A stretch of DNA of 64,000 nt, from NCBI RefSeq assembly GCF_036030735.1, contig NZ_CP107928.1, forward strand, positions 3,658,001-3,722,000, in the 5' to 3' direction. Made by a program: the position numbers and the translations under genes. This DNA comes from Streptomyces sp. NBC_00425. GTDB taxonomy: Bacteria > Actinomycetota > Actinomycetes > Streptomycetales > Streptomycetaceae. This document shows, in pieces, positions 24,797-34,224 of this stretch (position 1 is its first letter; each line of letters opens with the position of its first letter). The notes below the pieces were generated by a model that saw nothing but the letters and a program-made list of their open reading frames with translations, did no database searches and had not been told where the DNA came from.

Positions 24797-25120
24797 ATGG
24801 CGTGGCTGCTGGTCGTCGTGGCCGGACTGCTCGAGACCGGTTTCGCCGTCTGCCTCAAGCTGTCCCACGGGTTCACGAGGCTCTGGCCGACCATCGCCTT
24901 CTGCGCCTTCGCCCTGGGGAGCTTCGGCCTGCTGACCCTCTCGCTGAAGAAGCTGGACGTGGGCCCCGCCTACGCGGTGTGGACGGGCATCGGCGCGGCG
25001 GGCACCGCCATCTACGGCATGGTCTTCCTGGGCGACCTGGTGTCGACGCTGAAGCTCATCTCCATCAGCCTGGTGATCATAGGAGTGATCGGGCTGCAGC
25101 TGTCGGGGTCGGCGCACTAG
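24797..25120 (+). CDS. Small multidrug resistance (SMR) family exporter, SugE/Gdx type
   Basis: 107 residues with four hydrophobic helices. The essential membrane Glu is in AGLLETGFAV, about residue 14. The sequence GPAYAVWTGIGAAGTAIYG is the SMR signature and the short connections fit the SugE/Gdx subgroup, which exports guanidinium in exchange for protons. The ATG at 24797 follows GGAGGGA. I looked for a guanidine riboswitch upstream (24625-24796) and did not find convincing ACGR-loop hairpins. It is convergent with a TetR gene across a repeat tract. Confidence 0.88.
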   Translation: MAWLLVVVAGLLETGFAVCLKLSHGFTRLWPTIAFCAFALGSFGLLTLSLKKLDVGPAYAVWTGIGAAGTAIYGMVFLGDLVSTLKLISISLVIIGVIGLQLSGSAH

Positions 25121-25180
25121 CCGCCGCCGGGACGCCCCGGCGGCGGGCACGTCGAGGCCGGACACGGTCGCCGACGTCCC

Positions 25181-25318
25181 GGTTCCCGAACGGCTGGTTC
25201 CTGAACAGCTCGTCCCTGGCCGGCAGGTTCCTGGACGGCAGGTTCCTGGCCGGCAGATTCCTGGCCGGCAGATTCCTGGCCGCCGGCAGGTTCCTGGACG
25301 GCTAGTTCCTGGACGGTC
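25181..25318. repeat. Nine tandem copies of a 15-bp unit
   Basis: Units of the type ggttcctggacggca run without interruption from 25181 to 25318; the seventh has a 3-bp insertion. The middle copies are nearly identical, the outer ones diverged. The tract lies between the convergent SMR and TetR genes and runs over the TetR stop codon. Confidence 0.88.
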
Positions 25319-25913
25319 GCTGCAGGGCGCCCCGCACCAGGTCGGCGACCCCGTCCTCGCCCGGTGGGGGCGCGGCGACGCAGGACAGCGCGAGGCGGAC
25401 GGCGAGTTCGGAGCAGCGGGCGAGATCGGCCGCGTCGGCGCGGACGGCGCCGGGGCCGGAGAGCACGGCGACGGCCCGGTCACGGACGGCGCCCACGAGG
25501 TCGGCGGGCGAGGGCAGCGGGCCGTCCGCGCGGCGCTGGGCGGGCACGGCGGAGGAGGACGGCACCGCGGAGAGCGTCGGCGAGGGCAGCCGTTCGCTCC
25601 AGAACCCGGTGAGGACGGCCCGTACGAGGACGTTCTCGCGGGCGGCGGAGGCGGTCCACTCGGCGGTGGCGGCGAGCCTCTCGCGGATGTCGCCGTGCGC
25701 GGCGAGCGCGCGCTCGACCCCGGCGAGGTATCCGTCGGCCTCGCGCCTGACCAGGGCCCGGGCCAGGCCCTCCTTGCTGCCGAACTCGTTGTACAGCGTC
25801 TGCCGGGACACCCCGGCGGACGCCGCGACGTCCACCATCCGCACCGCGGCCCACGGCCGTAGCGCCAGCGCCTCGAAGGCGGCGTCCAGTAGGGATTCCC
25901 GCGCTGCAGGCAT
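25302..25913 (-). CDS. TetR-family transcriptional regulator
   Basis: 203 residues. The N-terminal TetR helix-turn-helix is clear (VDVAASAGVSRQTLYNEFGS, about 28-47); the C-terminal ligand domain is variable, Ala/Pro-rich and unassigned. The ATG at 25913 is chosen because the TetR fold starts at MPAARESLLDAAFEAL; the longer frame reaches into the hisN promoter. The stop codon lies inside the 15-bp repeat tract, so the last residues (about RPSRN) are repeat-encoded and could vary between strains. It may control hisN, its divergent neighbour, or the convergent exporter; neither is shown. Confidence 0.85.
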   Translation of the reverse strand: MPAARESLLDAAFEALALRPWAAVRMVDVAASAGVSRQTLYNEFGSKEGLARALVRREADGYLAGVERALAAHGDIRERLAATAEWTASAARENVLVRAVLTGFWSERLPSPTLSAVPSSSAVPAQRRADGPLPSPADLVGAVRDRAVAVLSGPGAVRADAADLARCSELAVRLALSCVAAPPPGEDGVADLVRGALQRPSRN

Positions 25914-26072
25914 CGTCGCCTCCGTGGAGCGAGTGGCTCTGCGCCCAGGTTTGACGCGCACGGCCGCACTGTCAAGGGTGGCGGAGGTACCGGACGGCGA
26001 TCGGGGGTCCTTCCCCGCTTTCCCGGGCCTTGCGCCGCCCGCCCCCTGTGGCCCCTGTTCGGCTTGGCCGGA

Positions 26073-26078
26073 TACGGT
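26073..26078 (+). promoter_or_regulatory. -10 element TACGGT of a leaderless hisN transcript
   Basis: TACGGT lies 7 nt upstream of the ATG at 26086, and no Shine-Dalgarno sequence is present. Confidence 0.55.
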
Positions 26079-26085
26079 TCGTCCC

Positions 26086-26886
26086 ATGCCGGACTACCTG
26101 GACGACCTCCGCCTCGCGCACGTGCTCGCGGACGCCGCCGACGCCGCGACCATGGCCCGTTTCAAGGCCCTCGACCTCAAGGTCGAGACCAAACCGGACA
26201 TGACCCCCGTGAGCGAGGCCGACAAGGCCGCGGAGGAGCTCATCCGGGGCCATCTCCAGCGCGCCCGCCCCCGGGACGCAGTCCTGGGCGAGGAGTACGG
26301 CGTCGAGGGCACCGGCCCCCGCCGCTGGGTGATCGATCCGATCGACGGCACGAAGAACTACGTCCGGGGCGTGCCCGTCTGGGCCACGCTGATCTCGCTG
26401 ACGGAGGCGGCCGAGGGCGGCTACCAGCCCGTCGTGGGCCTCGTCTCCGCGCCGGCGCTGGGCCGCCGCTGGTGGGCCGCGAAGGGGCACGGCGCTTTCA
26501 GCGGTCGCAGCCTGTCCACCGCGAGCCGGCTGCACGTCTCGCGCGTCTCGCGGATCTCCGACGCCTCTTTCGCGTACTCCTCGCTGAGCGGCTGGGAGGA
26601 CCGCGGGCTGCTGAACGGCTTCCTCGACCTGACCCGCGACGTGTGGCGCACGCGCGCGTACGGCGACTTCTGGCCGTACATGATGGTCGCCGAGGGCTCG
26701 GTCGACCTGTGCGCCGAACCCGAGCTCTCCCTCTGGGACATGGCGGCCAACGCGATCATCGTGACGGAGGCGGGCGGCGCCTTCACCGGCCTCGACGGCC
26801 GCCCGGGCCCGCACAGCGGCAACGCGGCAGCCTCGAACGGTCTCCTCCACGACGAGCTGCTGGGCTATCTCGAACAGCGCTACTGA
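26086..26886 (+). CDS. hisN: Histidinol-phosphatase, inositol monophosphatase family
   Basis: 266 residues. IMPase-fold phosphatase with the metal motifs GEEYG (Glu-Glu), WVIDPIDGTKNY and, near the C-terminus, SLWDMAANAIIVTEAGG. The actinobacterial HisN group carries out the histidinol-phosphate dephosphorylation of histidine biosynthesis. The PVWATLISL segment and overall length fit that subgroup better than inositol or PAP phosphatases, though family overlap leaves some doubt. The start is fixed by the -10 hexamer 7 nt upstream. It stands alone, divergent from a TetR gene. Confidence 0.88.
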   Translation: MPDYLDDLRLAHVLADAADAATMARFKALDLKVETKPDMTPVSEADKAAEELIRGHLQRARPRDAVLGEEYGVEGTGPRRWVIDPIDGTKNYVRGVPVWATLISLTEAAEGGYQPVVGLVSAPALGRRWWAAKGHGAFSGRSLSTASRLHVSRVSRISDASFAYSSLSGWEDRGLLNGFLDLTRDVWRTRAYGDFWPYMMVAEGSVDLCAEPELSLWDMAANAIIVTEAGGAFTGLDGRPGPHSGNAAASNGLLHDELLGYLEQRY

Positions 26887-26910
26887 GGCGCGTCCGAAAC
26901 GCCCAGATGA

Positions 26911-26940
26911 GCGCGCGCGCCCTCAATCGGCCGCGCGCGC
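26911..26940 (+). terminator. G/C-only hairpin after hisN
   Basis: gcgcgcgcg (26911-26919) can pair with cgcgcgcgc (26932-26940) across a 12-nt loop, 25 bp past the hisN stop, followed by cctcttgttg. It is alternating purine-pyrimidine, so it could also adopt Z-DNA. Confidence 0.5.
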
Positions 26941-27044
26941 CCTCTTGTTGACCCCCGCTTTACCTGCCACGCTGACAGCACCCCCACTTGTGAACTTGTG
27001 AATCCATGAACGACCCGTGGATTCTTAGGAGGTGGCATCAGCCC

Positions 27045-27437
27045 ATGCTCGTCCGCGACGCCATGAGCACGGTGGTCCTGACCATCGGCCCCGCACACAC
27101 CCTCCGTCAGGCCGCCGCCCTGATGGCCGCCCGCCGCGTCGGCGCGGCGGTGGTCCTGGATCCCGACGCCGGCGGCATCGGCATCCTCACCGAGCGGGAC
27201 ATCCTCAACTCCGTGGGCCTCGGCCAGGATCCGGACACCGAGCGCACCCACGCGCACACCACCGACGACGTCGTCTTCGCCGCCCCGACCTGGACCCTGG
27301 AGGAGGCGGCCCGGGCGATGGCGCACGGCGGCTTCCGCCATCTGATCGTCCTCGACCACGGCGGACCGGCCGGCGTCGTCTCGGTCCGCGACATCATCCG
27401 CTGCTGGGCGCCGGCCCGACAGCAGGTGCCCGCCTGA
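27045..27437 (+). CDS. Two-CBS-domain protein
   Basis: 130 residues made only of a CBS pair (Bateman module): MLVRDAMSTVVLTIGPAHTL to ERDILNSV, and TTDDVVFAAPTWTLEEAARA to SVRDIIRCW. Such stand-alone modules bind adenine nucleotides and regulate partners. The start is uncertain. The ATG at 27045 gives a canonical first CBS beta-strand, with AGGAGG 12-13 nt upstream (a long gap). The ATG at 27006 adds 13 residues but has no RBS. A Fur-family gene follows 115 bp downstream with its own promoter. Confidence 0.8.
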   Translation: MLVRDAMSTVVLTIGPAHTLRQAAALMAARRVGAAVVLDPDAGGIGILTERDILNSVGLGQDPDTERTHAHTTDDVVFAAPTWTLEEAARAMAHGGFRHLIVLDHGGPAGVVSVRDIIRCWAPARQQVPA

Positions 27438-27540
27438 GCACGGAGCGCGCCCGGCCGCACCAGAACCACAACCTGGAATCCGTCCAAGTCCATCAAGGAT
27501 CTAAAGTCACACTGGTTCGTGACCTGGTCCGGTCGACTGT

Positions 27541-27546
27541 TAGGCT
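27541..27546 (+). promoter_or_regulatory. -10 element TAGGCT of a leaderless fur-family transcript
   Basis: TAGGCT lies 6 nt before the ATG at 27553. The upstream bases include TTCGTG at 27516-27521 as a weak -35. Confidence 0.55.
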
Positions 27547-27552
27547 GGATCC

Positions 27553-27969
27553 ATGAGCGACCTTCTGGAACGGCTGCGCGGGCGCGGATGGCGGATGACC
27601 GCACAGCGACGCGTCGTCGCCGAGGTGCTCGAGGGCGACCACGTCCATCTGACGGCCGACGAGGTGCACGCGAGAGCGGTGGTCAGGCTCCCCGAGATCT
27701 CCCGGGCGACCGTCTACAACACCCTCGGCGAGCTGGTCTCGCTCGGCGAGGTGCTCGAGGTCGCCACCGACAAGCGCGCCAAGCGTTACGACCCGAACGC
27801 CCACCGTCCGCACCACCACCTGGTGTGCGCCCGCTGCGGGGCCATCAAGGACGTCCATCCGGGCGGCAACCCGCTGGCCGACCTCCCCGACTCGGAGCGC
27901 TTCGGCTTCACCGTGTCGGACGTCGAGGTGACCTACCGCGGCATCTGCCCGAGCTGCGCCGCCGCCTGA
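27553..27969 (+). CDS. Fur-family metalloregulator
   Basis: 138 residues. The N-terminal winged helix (RMTAQRRVVAEVLEGDHVHL, then ISRATVYNTLGEL recognition helix) is followed by the dimerisation/metal domain with HRPHHHLVCARCG, and a second Cys pair in ICPSC. The two CxxC pairs form the structural zinc site; the HHH cluster and nearby His/Asp form the sensory site. Fur, PerR/CatR, Nur and Zur paralogues occur in Streptomyces and I cannot say from sequence which metal or peroxide this one senses. It is transcribed alone and ends in a strong terminator. Confidence 0.88.
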   Translation: MSDLLERLRGRGWRMTAQRRVVAEVLEGDHVHLTADEVHARAVVRLPEISRATVYNTLGELVSLGEVLEVATDKRAKRYDPNAHRPHHHLVCARCGAIKDVHPGGNPLADLPDSERFGFTVSDVEVTYRGICPSCAAA

Positions 27970-27981
27970 CCCGCGCTCGAC

Positions 27982-28021
27982 CTGTGGCCCCGGCCTCCCG
28001 TGAGGGAGGCCGGGGCCACAG
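27982..28021 (+). terminator. 18-bp perfect hairpin terminator of the fur-family gene
   Basis: ctgtggccccggcctccc and its exact complement enclose a GTGA tetraloop, starting 12 bp after the stop codon. Confidence 0.88.
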
Positions 28022-28051
28022 TCGCGACCGCCTGCGGTGACGCCGAACGCA

Positions 28052-28087
28052 CCGAGGGCCGGAACCCTTTCGGATTCCGGCCCTCGG
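28052..28087 (-). terminator. Terminator of the first initiator tRNA
   Basis: A 13-bp perfect stem (ccgagggccggaa / ttccggccctcgg) lies 7 bp downstream of the tRNA 3' end on the minus strand. Confidence 0.8.
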
Positions 28088-28094
28088 CCTTCAG

Positions 28095-28168
28095 TAGCGG
28101 GGACAGGATTTGAACCTGCGACCTCTGGGTTATGAGCCCAGCGAGCTACCGAGCTGCTCCACCCCGCG
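28095..28168 (-). tRNA. Initiator tRNA-fMet (CAT), copy 1
   Basis: 74-nt cloverleaf on the minus strand beginning CGCGGGGTGGAGCAG, with anticodon loop CTCATAA. Initiator identity is shown by the mismatch at the top of the acceptor stem (C1 opposite U72) and three consecutive G:C pairs (GGG/CCC) closing the anticodon stem. The 3' CCA is not encoded (the next bases are CTG). A second, identical copy is at 30369-30442. Confidence 0.95.
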
Positions 28169-28305
28169 TCGGTGAACCCCACGTTACGTGACGGGCGACG
28201 AGGAAGGCAAATCCATACGACGGCCAGCTATATGCCGAGGTCAGCGCAGTCGACCGGCGGCGCCGCGGCCCGCCGGCCGGCACGGGCGGCGACGGGGGCG
28301 GCGCA

Positions 28306-30153
28306 TCACGCCGACAGCTCCTCCCGCAGGGCGTCGCGCAGCCGGGCCGCCCGCTCCGCCACCTCCGCCGGGCCGAGGGACACCGCCCGGTCGGCCCACC
28401 GCTTCCCCTCCGCCAGCTCGCCGCGACGCGCGTAGACCAGGGCCAGCCGCAACGCCGCCCGCCCGTGACCGGCGTCGGCCGCACGCGTCCACCACACGGC
28501 CGCCTCGGGCTCGCTGCCCTCCCGCGCGAGCAGCAGGCCCAGGTTGAAGGCGCCGTTGCGCGAACCGGCCTCCGCGGCCGTCCGGTACCAGCGCGCGGCC
28601 TCGACCACGTCCCCGCGCGCGGCGGCCAGCATCCCGACGCGCACCTGCGCGCGCCGGTGCCCCTGGGTCGCGGCGCGCTCGTACCACTCCTCGCACTCGG
28701 TCTTCTCGTGCACGATCTCCCCGAGCTCGTGCGCGGGATGCGGCGGCCGTCGCGCGTCGAGCACGGCCGCCAGCCGGTACGCGGCCTCCGCGTTCCCGCC
28801 GCCGGCCGCGCACCGCAGATGCCGTTCGGCCTCCTGCTCGTCCCCGTCGCGCAGGCGCGCGATGGCGACCTGCAGCGCCGCCTCGGTGTGCCCGGCGGCC
28901 GCCGCCCGCTCGTACCAGCGCAGGGCGACCGCCTCCTCGCCGCGCCCGGCGAACAGGATCCCCAGGTTGAACGCGGCGTCGACGCTGCCCGCCTCCGCCG
29001 CCTTGGAGAACCACGGCTCGGCCCCGGCCGTGTCGCCGACCTGGAGCAGCAGGACGGCGAGCGCGTTCGCCGCCTCCCGGTGCCCGGCATAGGCGGCGCG
29101 CCGGTACCACTGCTCGGCCTGCGCGGTGCGGCCCTGCTCGGCGCAGAGCAGGGCGAGGTTGTAGGCGCCGTTGTCGTCCCCGGCGTCCATCGCGGCCCGG
29201 TACCAGCGTTCGGCGGTCTGGGTCTGCCCGCGCTCCGCATGCAGCGCGCCCAGCGCGTTCGCCGCGTTGCCGTCGCCGTCCTGGGCGGCCCGCAGCCACC
29301 AGACGGCGGCGTTCTCGGCGTCGCCGGCGTCGCGCAGCAGGAACCCGAGCGCGCACGCGGCCCGCGCCTCGCCGTCCTTGGCCGAGGTGAGGTACCAGCG
29401 CCCGGCCTCCTTCAGATCGCCCCGGCCCTCCAGGATCGTCCCGAGGTGCAGCGCGGCGCGGCGGTGTCCGCGCGCGGCGGCCTGCCGGTACCACTGCTCG
29501 GCCTCGGTCCGCCCGGCGACACCGTTGTCACGCCCGCGCTCCTCCGAGCCGCCTTCCTGGAGCGGGTTCCTGTGCTGGTCCAGGGCGCGGGCCAGCCGGT
29601 ACGCCGCCTCCCGGTGGCCGCGCTCGGCGGCGACCCGCATCCACTGCTGCGCCCCGGCGTCCCCGCGGTGCTCCAGCAGGTCGGCGAGGGCGTACGCGCC
29701 CAGCGTGTGCCCCTGCTCGGCGGCCTGGCGCAGCCAGTACTCGGCGGCCGGCTCGTCCCCGCACTCGCGGCGGTGGCGGCCCAGCGCGTGCGCGGCCGCG
29801 GCGGAGCCGGCCACCGCGGCGACCCGCCACCAGCCCGCGGCCTCGTCGGGGTAGCCGCGCTGGTGGAGCAGCACGCCCAGGTTGTTCGCGGCGGCGCGGT
29901 CGCCCTCCGCGGTGGCGGCGCGCAGGTGGGGCTCGGCGCCGTCCAGGTCGCCGCGGCGCAGCAGCATGGCCCCGAGGACGCTCATGGCCTCGGCGTCGCC
30001 GGCTTCCGCCGCGAGCCGCAGGCGCATCTCCTCGACGGCCTCCCCCGTGTCGACGGCGTCGGCCGTCTCGTCCCGGCTCTCGTCCGGGGTCGCTTCCTCG
30101 TCGGAAGGCTGCACAAACCGCCCTGTCTCGAACAGAGTTGCCTTGTCCCCCAT
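28306..30153 (-). CDS. Sel1/TPR-repeat protein between two tRNA-fMet genes
   Basis: 615 residues, almost entirely built from about fifteen Sel1-like helical repeats of roughly 36 residues. Each has a pattern like A-x-x-L-G-x-L-L, A-x-x-W-Y-R-x-A and A-x-x-G-H/D-x-x-A (for example AERWYRAAMDAGDDNGAYNL, AEQWYRRAAYAGHREAANAL). Such solenoids are protein-interaction scaffolds; no catalytic domain or signal peptide is visible. The start is set at the ATG at 30153 (MGDKATLFETGRF); another ATG three codons upstream lacks support. No RBS precedes it. Function is unknown. Confidence 0.82.
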   Translation of the reverse strand: MGDKATLFETGRFVQPSDEEATPDESRDETADAVDTGEAVEEMRLRLAAEAGDAEAMSVLGAMLLRRGDLDGAEPHLRAATAEGDRAAANNLGVLLHQRGYPDEAAGWWRVAAVAGSAAAAHALGRHRRECGDEPAAEYWLRQAAEQGHTLGAYALADLLEHRGDAGAQQWMRVAAERGHREAAYRLARALDQHRNPLQEGGSEERGRDNGVAGRTEAEQWYRQAAARGHRRAALHLGTILEGRGDLKEAGRWYLTSAKDGEARAACALGFLLRDAGDAENAAVWWLRAAQDGDGNAANALGALHAERGQTQTAERWYRAAMDAGDDNGAYNLALLCAEQGRTAQAEQWYRRAAYAGHREAANALAVLLLQVGDTAGAEPWFSKAAEAGSVDAAFNLGILFAGRGEEAVALRWYERAAAAGHTEAALQVAIARLRDGDEQEAERHLRCAAGGGNAEAAYRLAAVLDARRPPHPAHELGEIVHEKTECEEWYERAATQGHRRAQVRVGMLAAARGDVVEAARWYRTAAEAGSRNGAFNLGLLLAREGSEPEAAVWWTRAADAGHGRAALRLALVYARRGELAEGKRWADRAVSLGPAEVAERAARLRDALREELSA

Positions 30154-30325
30154 AACGTCCATCGTCGCACCACCCGCAACCCGGGTACACCTGGTATACC
30201 GCGGCCCGTAAGGTCACTTCAGCGTTTTGTCGACTTGCCCACAGAGAGACAAGTCAAACACAGATCGCTCAACTCCCCACAGCGGCGCGGCCATCGGTTT
30301 CTCCGGCACATGCGTTCGCACACCA

Positions 30326-30361
30326 CGAAGGCCCGGATCCGTTTCCGGATCCGGGCCTTCG
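30326..30361 (-). terminator. Terminator of the second initiator tRNA
   Basis: A 15-bp perfect stem (cgaaggcccggatcc / ggatccgggccttcg) with a 6-nt loop lies 7 bp from the tRNA 3' end, at the same offset as for copy 1. Confidence 0.82.
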
Positions 30362-30368
30362 TCTTCAG

Positions 30369-30442
30369 TAGCGGGGACAGGATTTGAACCTGCGACCTCT
30401 GGGTTATGAGCCCAGCGAGCTACCGAGCTGCTCCACCCCGCG
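30369..30442 (-). tRNA. Initiator tRNA-fMet (CAT), copy 2
   Basis: Identical in all 74 nt to the copy at 28095-28168, with the same C1/U72 mismatch and GGG/CCC anticodon stem. The flanking sequences differ, apart from the position and general shape of the terminator. Confidence 0.95.
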
Positions 30443-30482
30443 TCGTGTTCCACAACCGTACCACGACGCGGGGTGAGCATGA

Positions 30483-33476
30483 TCAGCCGCTGCTGGGGCT
30501 CGGACGGGGACTGGGCTTGCCGCCGGAACCGCCGCTCGCGCCACCGCTCGGACTCGCCGAACCGCTCGGGCTCGCCGAACCGGTGGGACTCGGGCTGCTG
30601 CTCGGCTTGGCGCCCTTGTCGGCCGCCGACTGCGCCTCCTCGGCCCGCTTCAGCGCGTCCTCGAGGTCCTTCTGCGCCTTGGCGTACGCGGCCCAGTCGG
30701 GCTTCTTCAGAGCCTCCTGGCCGGCGTCGAAGGCCTTCTGGGCGTCGGCCAGCGCCTCCCTGACGGTCGGGTTGCTCGACGTGGGCGGCGGGGTGGTGCC
30801 GCCTCCCTCGTCCGCCGGCGGCGGGGTCGTGCCCTCCGCGCCGAAGACCTTGTTGAGCGCCTCGTCCAGGGTGTCCTCGAAGGCGGTGTTGCCGCCGTAG
30901 GTCACCAACACCTTCTTCAGCAGCGGGTACTTGAGCCCGCCGCCGCGCACGTAGACGGGTTCCACATAGAGCAGTCCACCGTCGAGCGGCACCGTCAGCA
31001 GGTTGCCGTACTCGATGTCGGAGTCGCCGCCCTTCAGAAGCCTGATGGACTCGGCGATGTCCTGTTCGGAGTTGAACTGGCTCTGCACCTGTTTCGGCCC
31101 GTCGACGGTCGTGCTCGTCGGCAGTTTCAGGATTCTGATCTTGCCGTAGTCGGGAGTGCCCGCTTCGGAGTCGACCGCCATGAACGCGCTGAGGTTGTCC
31201 CGGCCGTTGGGCGTCAGCGTCGTCGTCAGCGAGAACGCCTGTGCCTTCTGGTCGGGCATCTTCATGCTCAGGTAGTACGGCGGCACCGCGTCACCCGACT
31301 TGTTGGACGGGTCGTCCGGCACCTGCCACACCTCGCTGCCGCTGAGGAACGTCGTGGCGTCCTTCACGTGGTAGCGGGTGAGCAGCTCGCGCTGGACCTT
31401 GAACAGGTCCTGCGGGTACCGCAGATGGGCCATCAGCGACTTGGAGATCGCCGACTTGGCCTTCACCGTGCCGGGGAACGCCTTCATCCAGGTCTTCAGG
31501 ACCGGGTCCTCGGTGTCCCACTGGAAGAGCTTGACCTCGCCGGTGTACGCGTCGACGGTGGCCTTCACCGAGTTGCGGATGTAGTTGACCTGGTTCTGCT
31601 GTGCCACCACCGCGCGGTTGTCGTTGGTCGCGGTCAGCGAGTCGGCCGTCGTGTCGCCGAGGGTCGTGCGCGAGGCGTACGGGTAGCCGTTCGTCGTCGT
31701 GTACGCGTCGACGATCCACTGGATGCGGCCGTCGACCACGGCCGGATAGGCGTCGCCGTCGATGGTCAGCCAGGGGGCGACGGCCTCCACGCGCTCCTTG
31801 GGCGTGCGGTTGTACAGAATCCGCGAACCCTCGCCGATCGCTCCGGAGTAGAGGATCTGCGGCTCACCGAACGCCACCGCGTACGCGGCCCGGTTGACCG
31901 GGTTGGAGAGGTTGACCCCGCTCTTGCCCCGGTAGCTGGTGGTCTTCTCCCCCGCGTCGTCGGAGTAGTCGATCTCCTTCTGGGGACCGCCGACGATCGA
32001 GTAGGTGGTCGTCTTCTCGCCGTAGTAGACGCGCTGCTCGTACGTGCCGAGCTCGCCCTCGGACGGCAGGTTGGACTCGGTGAACAGGGGACGGCCCTCG
32101 GAGTCGGACGTGGTCCCGTTCGCCGCGACCACCCCGTAGCCGTGGGTGTAGCGGAAGTGGTTGTTGATCCAGTTCTGCTTGTCCACGCCCGCGAGGTTCA
32201 GCTCGCGCAGACCGATCACCGTGTCCTGGTCGGCGCCCTTCACGTTGTAGCGGTCCACGTCCAGGTTGGTCGGGAACGCGTAGTACTTACGCATCTGCTG
32301 GAGCTGCTGGAACGTCGGGGAGACGATGTTCGGGTCCAGGACGCGGATGCTCGCCGTCGCGTCGACGTCGTCGCGCAGCGTCGTCTTGTCCTTGGTGGTG
32401 CTCGTGCCCGAGTACTCGGTGACCTGCGTGCCGTCGATGCCGTACGCCTCACGTGTCGCCTTGAGGTTCTTCGCGACGTACGGGGCTTCCTTGGCCTGCT
32501 CGTTGGGCTGGACCTGGAACTTCTGGACGATCGCCGGGTACAGGCCGCCGATGAGGATCGCCGAGAGCACCATCAGGCCGAAGCCGATCACGGGCAGCTG
32601 CCAGGTGCGCCGCCACAGCGTGGCGAAGAACAGCAGGGCGCAGATGACGGCGATGCAGAACAGGATCGTCTTGGCCGGCAGATAGGCGTTGGCGTCGACG
32701 TACCGCAGGCCCGTCCAGTTGTCCGTGGCCTTGAAGTCGCTGGACTTCACCGCAAGGCCGTACCGGTCGAGCCAGTAGGCGACCGCCTTCAGCGCGACGA
32801 AGACGCCCAGCAGCACCGAAAGGTGCCCGGTGGCCGCGGCGGTGGCCCGCGCGCCGGGGCTGGTGACGCGCAGCCCGCCGTACAGGTAGTGGGTGAGCGC
32901 GGCGGCGATCAGGGAGAGGATCGTGGCGGCGAAGCCGAAGCCGAGCAGGAACCGGTACCAGGGCAGGTCGAAGGCGAAGAACGACACGTCGAGGTGGAAC
33001 TGCGGGTCCTTCTGTCCGAAGGGCACGCCGTTGACCCACATCAGCCAGGTGCGCCACTGTCCGGCCGCCGAGGCGCCGGCGATCAGGCCGACCAGGGCGG
33101 TGATGCCGAGCAGCAGCCATGTCTTGTACGGCGCGATGCCCATGCGGTAGCGGTCGAGACTCTGTTGCTCCACCGACATCGCGCTCAGCGGCGGCCGCAG
33201 CCGATGGGCCAGCCAGATGTTGAAGCCGACCGCGAGGGCCATCAGCAGGCCGAAGACGAAGAACAGCCCGATCTTGGTCCAGAGCATGGTCGTGAACACG
33301 GACGAGTAGTTCACCGAGCGGTACCAGAGCCAGTCCGTCCAGAACCCGGCGAACATCGTGAACGCCATGCCGAGTACGGCTAGGACGCCCAGTGTCGTCA
33401 GCAGGGTCCGGACGCGCCGGGACGGGCGGCCCACTCTGATCCGCGGCCCCGTGGGGCCTCCGCCGCGGTCCGGCAT
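30483..33476 (-). CDS. UPF0182 (COG1615) large membrane protein
   Basis: 997 residues. The N-terminal third has seven predicted membrane helices (for example [58 protein letters not shown]). A large extracytoplasmic domain follows, with family segments such as [16 protein letters not shown] and [15 protein letters not shown]. The last 130 residues are a Pro/Thr/Ser/Gly-rich, low-complexity tail with a charged coiled-coil-like stretch ([20 protein letters not shown]). The family is conserved across actinobacteria (Rv3193c in M. tuberculosis), and its molecular function is unknown. The ATG at 33476 is the conventional start; a GTG at 33497 is possible. Confidence 0.93.
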   Translation of the reverse strand: MPDRGGGPTGPRIRVGRPSRRVRTLLTTLGVLAVLGMAFTMFAGFWTDWLWYRSVNYSSVFTTMLWTKIGLFFVFGLLMALAVGFNIWLAHRLRPPLSAMSVEQQSLDRYRMGIAPYKTWLLLGITALVGLIAGASAAGQWRTWLMWVNGVPFGQKDPQFHLDVSFFAFDLPWYRFLLGFGFAATILSLIAAALTHYLYGGLRVTSPGARATAAATGHLSVLLGVFVALKAVAYWLDRYGLAVKSSDFKATDNWTGLRYVDANAYLPAKTILFCIAVICALLFFATLWRRTWQLPVIGFGLMVLSAILIGGLYPAIVQKFQVQPNEQAKEAPYVAKNLKATREAYGIDGTQVTEYSGTSTTKDKTTLRDDVDATASIRVLDPNIVSPTFQQLQQMRKYYAFPTNLDVDRYNVKGADQDTVIGLRELNLAGVDKQNWINNHFRYTHGYGVVAANGTTSDSEGRPLFTESNLPSEGELGTYEQRVYYGEKTTTYSIVGGPQKEIDYSDDAGEKTTSYRGKSGVNLSNPVNRAAYAVAFGEPQILYSGAIGEGSRILYNRTPKERVEAVAPWLTIDGDAYPAVVDGRIQWIVDAYTTTNGYPYASRTTLGDTTADSLTATNDNRAVVAQQNQVNYIRNSVKATVDAYTGEVKLFQWDTEDPVLKTWMKAFPGTVKAKSAISKSLMAHLRYPQDLFKVQRELLTRYHVKDATTFLSGSEVWQVPDDPSNKSGDAVPPYYLSMKMPDQKAQAFSLTTTLTPNGRDNLSAFMAVDSEAGTPDYGKIRILKLPTSTTVDGPKQVQSQFNSEQDIAESIRLLKGGDSDIEYGNLLTVPLDGGLLYVEPVYVRGGGLKYPLLKKVLVTYGGNTAFEDTLDEALNKVFGAEGTTPPPADEGGGTTPPPTSSNPTVREALADAQKAFDAGQEALKKPDWAAYAKAQKDLEDALKRAEEAQSAADKGAKPSSSPSPTGSASPSGSASPSGGASGGSGGKPSPRPSPSSG

Positions 33477-33640
33477 CTGGAAAGCCAAGGTGCGCACCTC
33501 GAATGTCGCAGTTGATCCGTCAGGCCCGCGTGTTCGTGGACCGTTCGTGGCCCCCCGTGATCGCGGGCCCACACCTATGCAACTTACTCACCGTTTACTC
33601 GGTTCCCGATTCCGCCCAGGAACGAGAGAGGATTGTGACC

Positions 33641-34183
33641 ATGTCCAACACTCCCATGGCGGCGAGCCCGCTCACCCGGGCCGTACTCGAGATCGACGAG
33701 TACGCCTCCGGCCTCGGCTGGGACCAGCCCGCCCGCCTTTTCGCCCTCGTAGACACCGCTCGGCTGCGAGCCCAGGAACCGTCGCTCGCGACCCAGCTCG
33801 GCCTTCAGGACGAGCCCGAGACCACCGGTCTCACCCCGATCGAGCAGGACGAAGTGCCAACGGACAAGCCGCTCGACGAGTTCCTCGCCACGATCGCCTG
33901 GCCGGACGCGGTGGTGGGCTGCGCCCTCACCGTCGAGCGCCTGATGCTGCCGCCGTCCGCCGAGTCCCAGGTACCGCAGGGCCTCAGCGACGCGAAGCTC
34001 GCGAAATGGGTGGCCGAGCACCCCGACCGCCACGAGGTCCGGATGACGGTCGGCGTACTGCGCGACGGCACCCGCGACTCGGCCCTGCGGCTGCGCGAGA
34101 AGGACGCCCCGACGGAGGTCCTCACGGGCGCCGGGCTCGTCCCGGGCCTCGCGGAGGCGCTGTCGGCGACGTTCGCGGAGTAG
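33641..34183 (+). CDS. PPA1309-family protein
   Basis: 180 residues, soluble, acidic, with no membrane segment. It matches the conserved actinobacterial PPA1309-type family by its core DEFLATIAWPDAVVGCALTV, ERLMLPP and HEVRMTVGVLRDGTRDSALR. Its function is not established. It is always found near the UPF0182/PDZ-protease genes as far as I know. The ATG at 33641 has AGAGAGGA about 9 nt upstream; a GTG two codons earlier is possible. It is divergent from the UPF0182 gene and ends at a bidirectional terminator. Confidence 0.85.
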   Translation: MSNTPMAASPLTRAVLEIDEYASGLGWDQPARLFALVDTARLRAQEPSLATQLGLQDEPETTGLTPIEQDEVPTDKPLDEFLATIAWPDAVVGCALTVERLMLPPSAESQVPQGLSDAKLAKWVAEHPDRHEVRMTVGVLRDGTRDSALRLREKDAPTEVLTGAGLVPGLAEALSATFAE

Positions 34184-34224
34184 CGCGCCCGAGCACCGCC
34201 GCGCGAGCCCCGCGGCGGGGCGGC

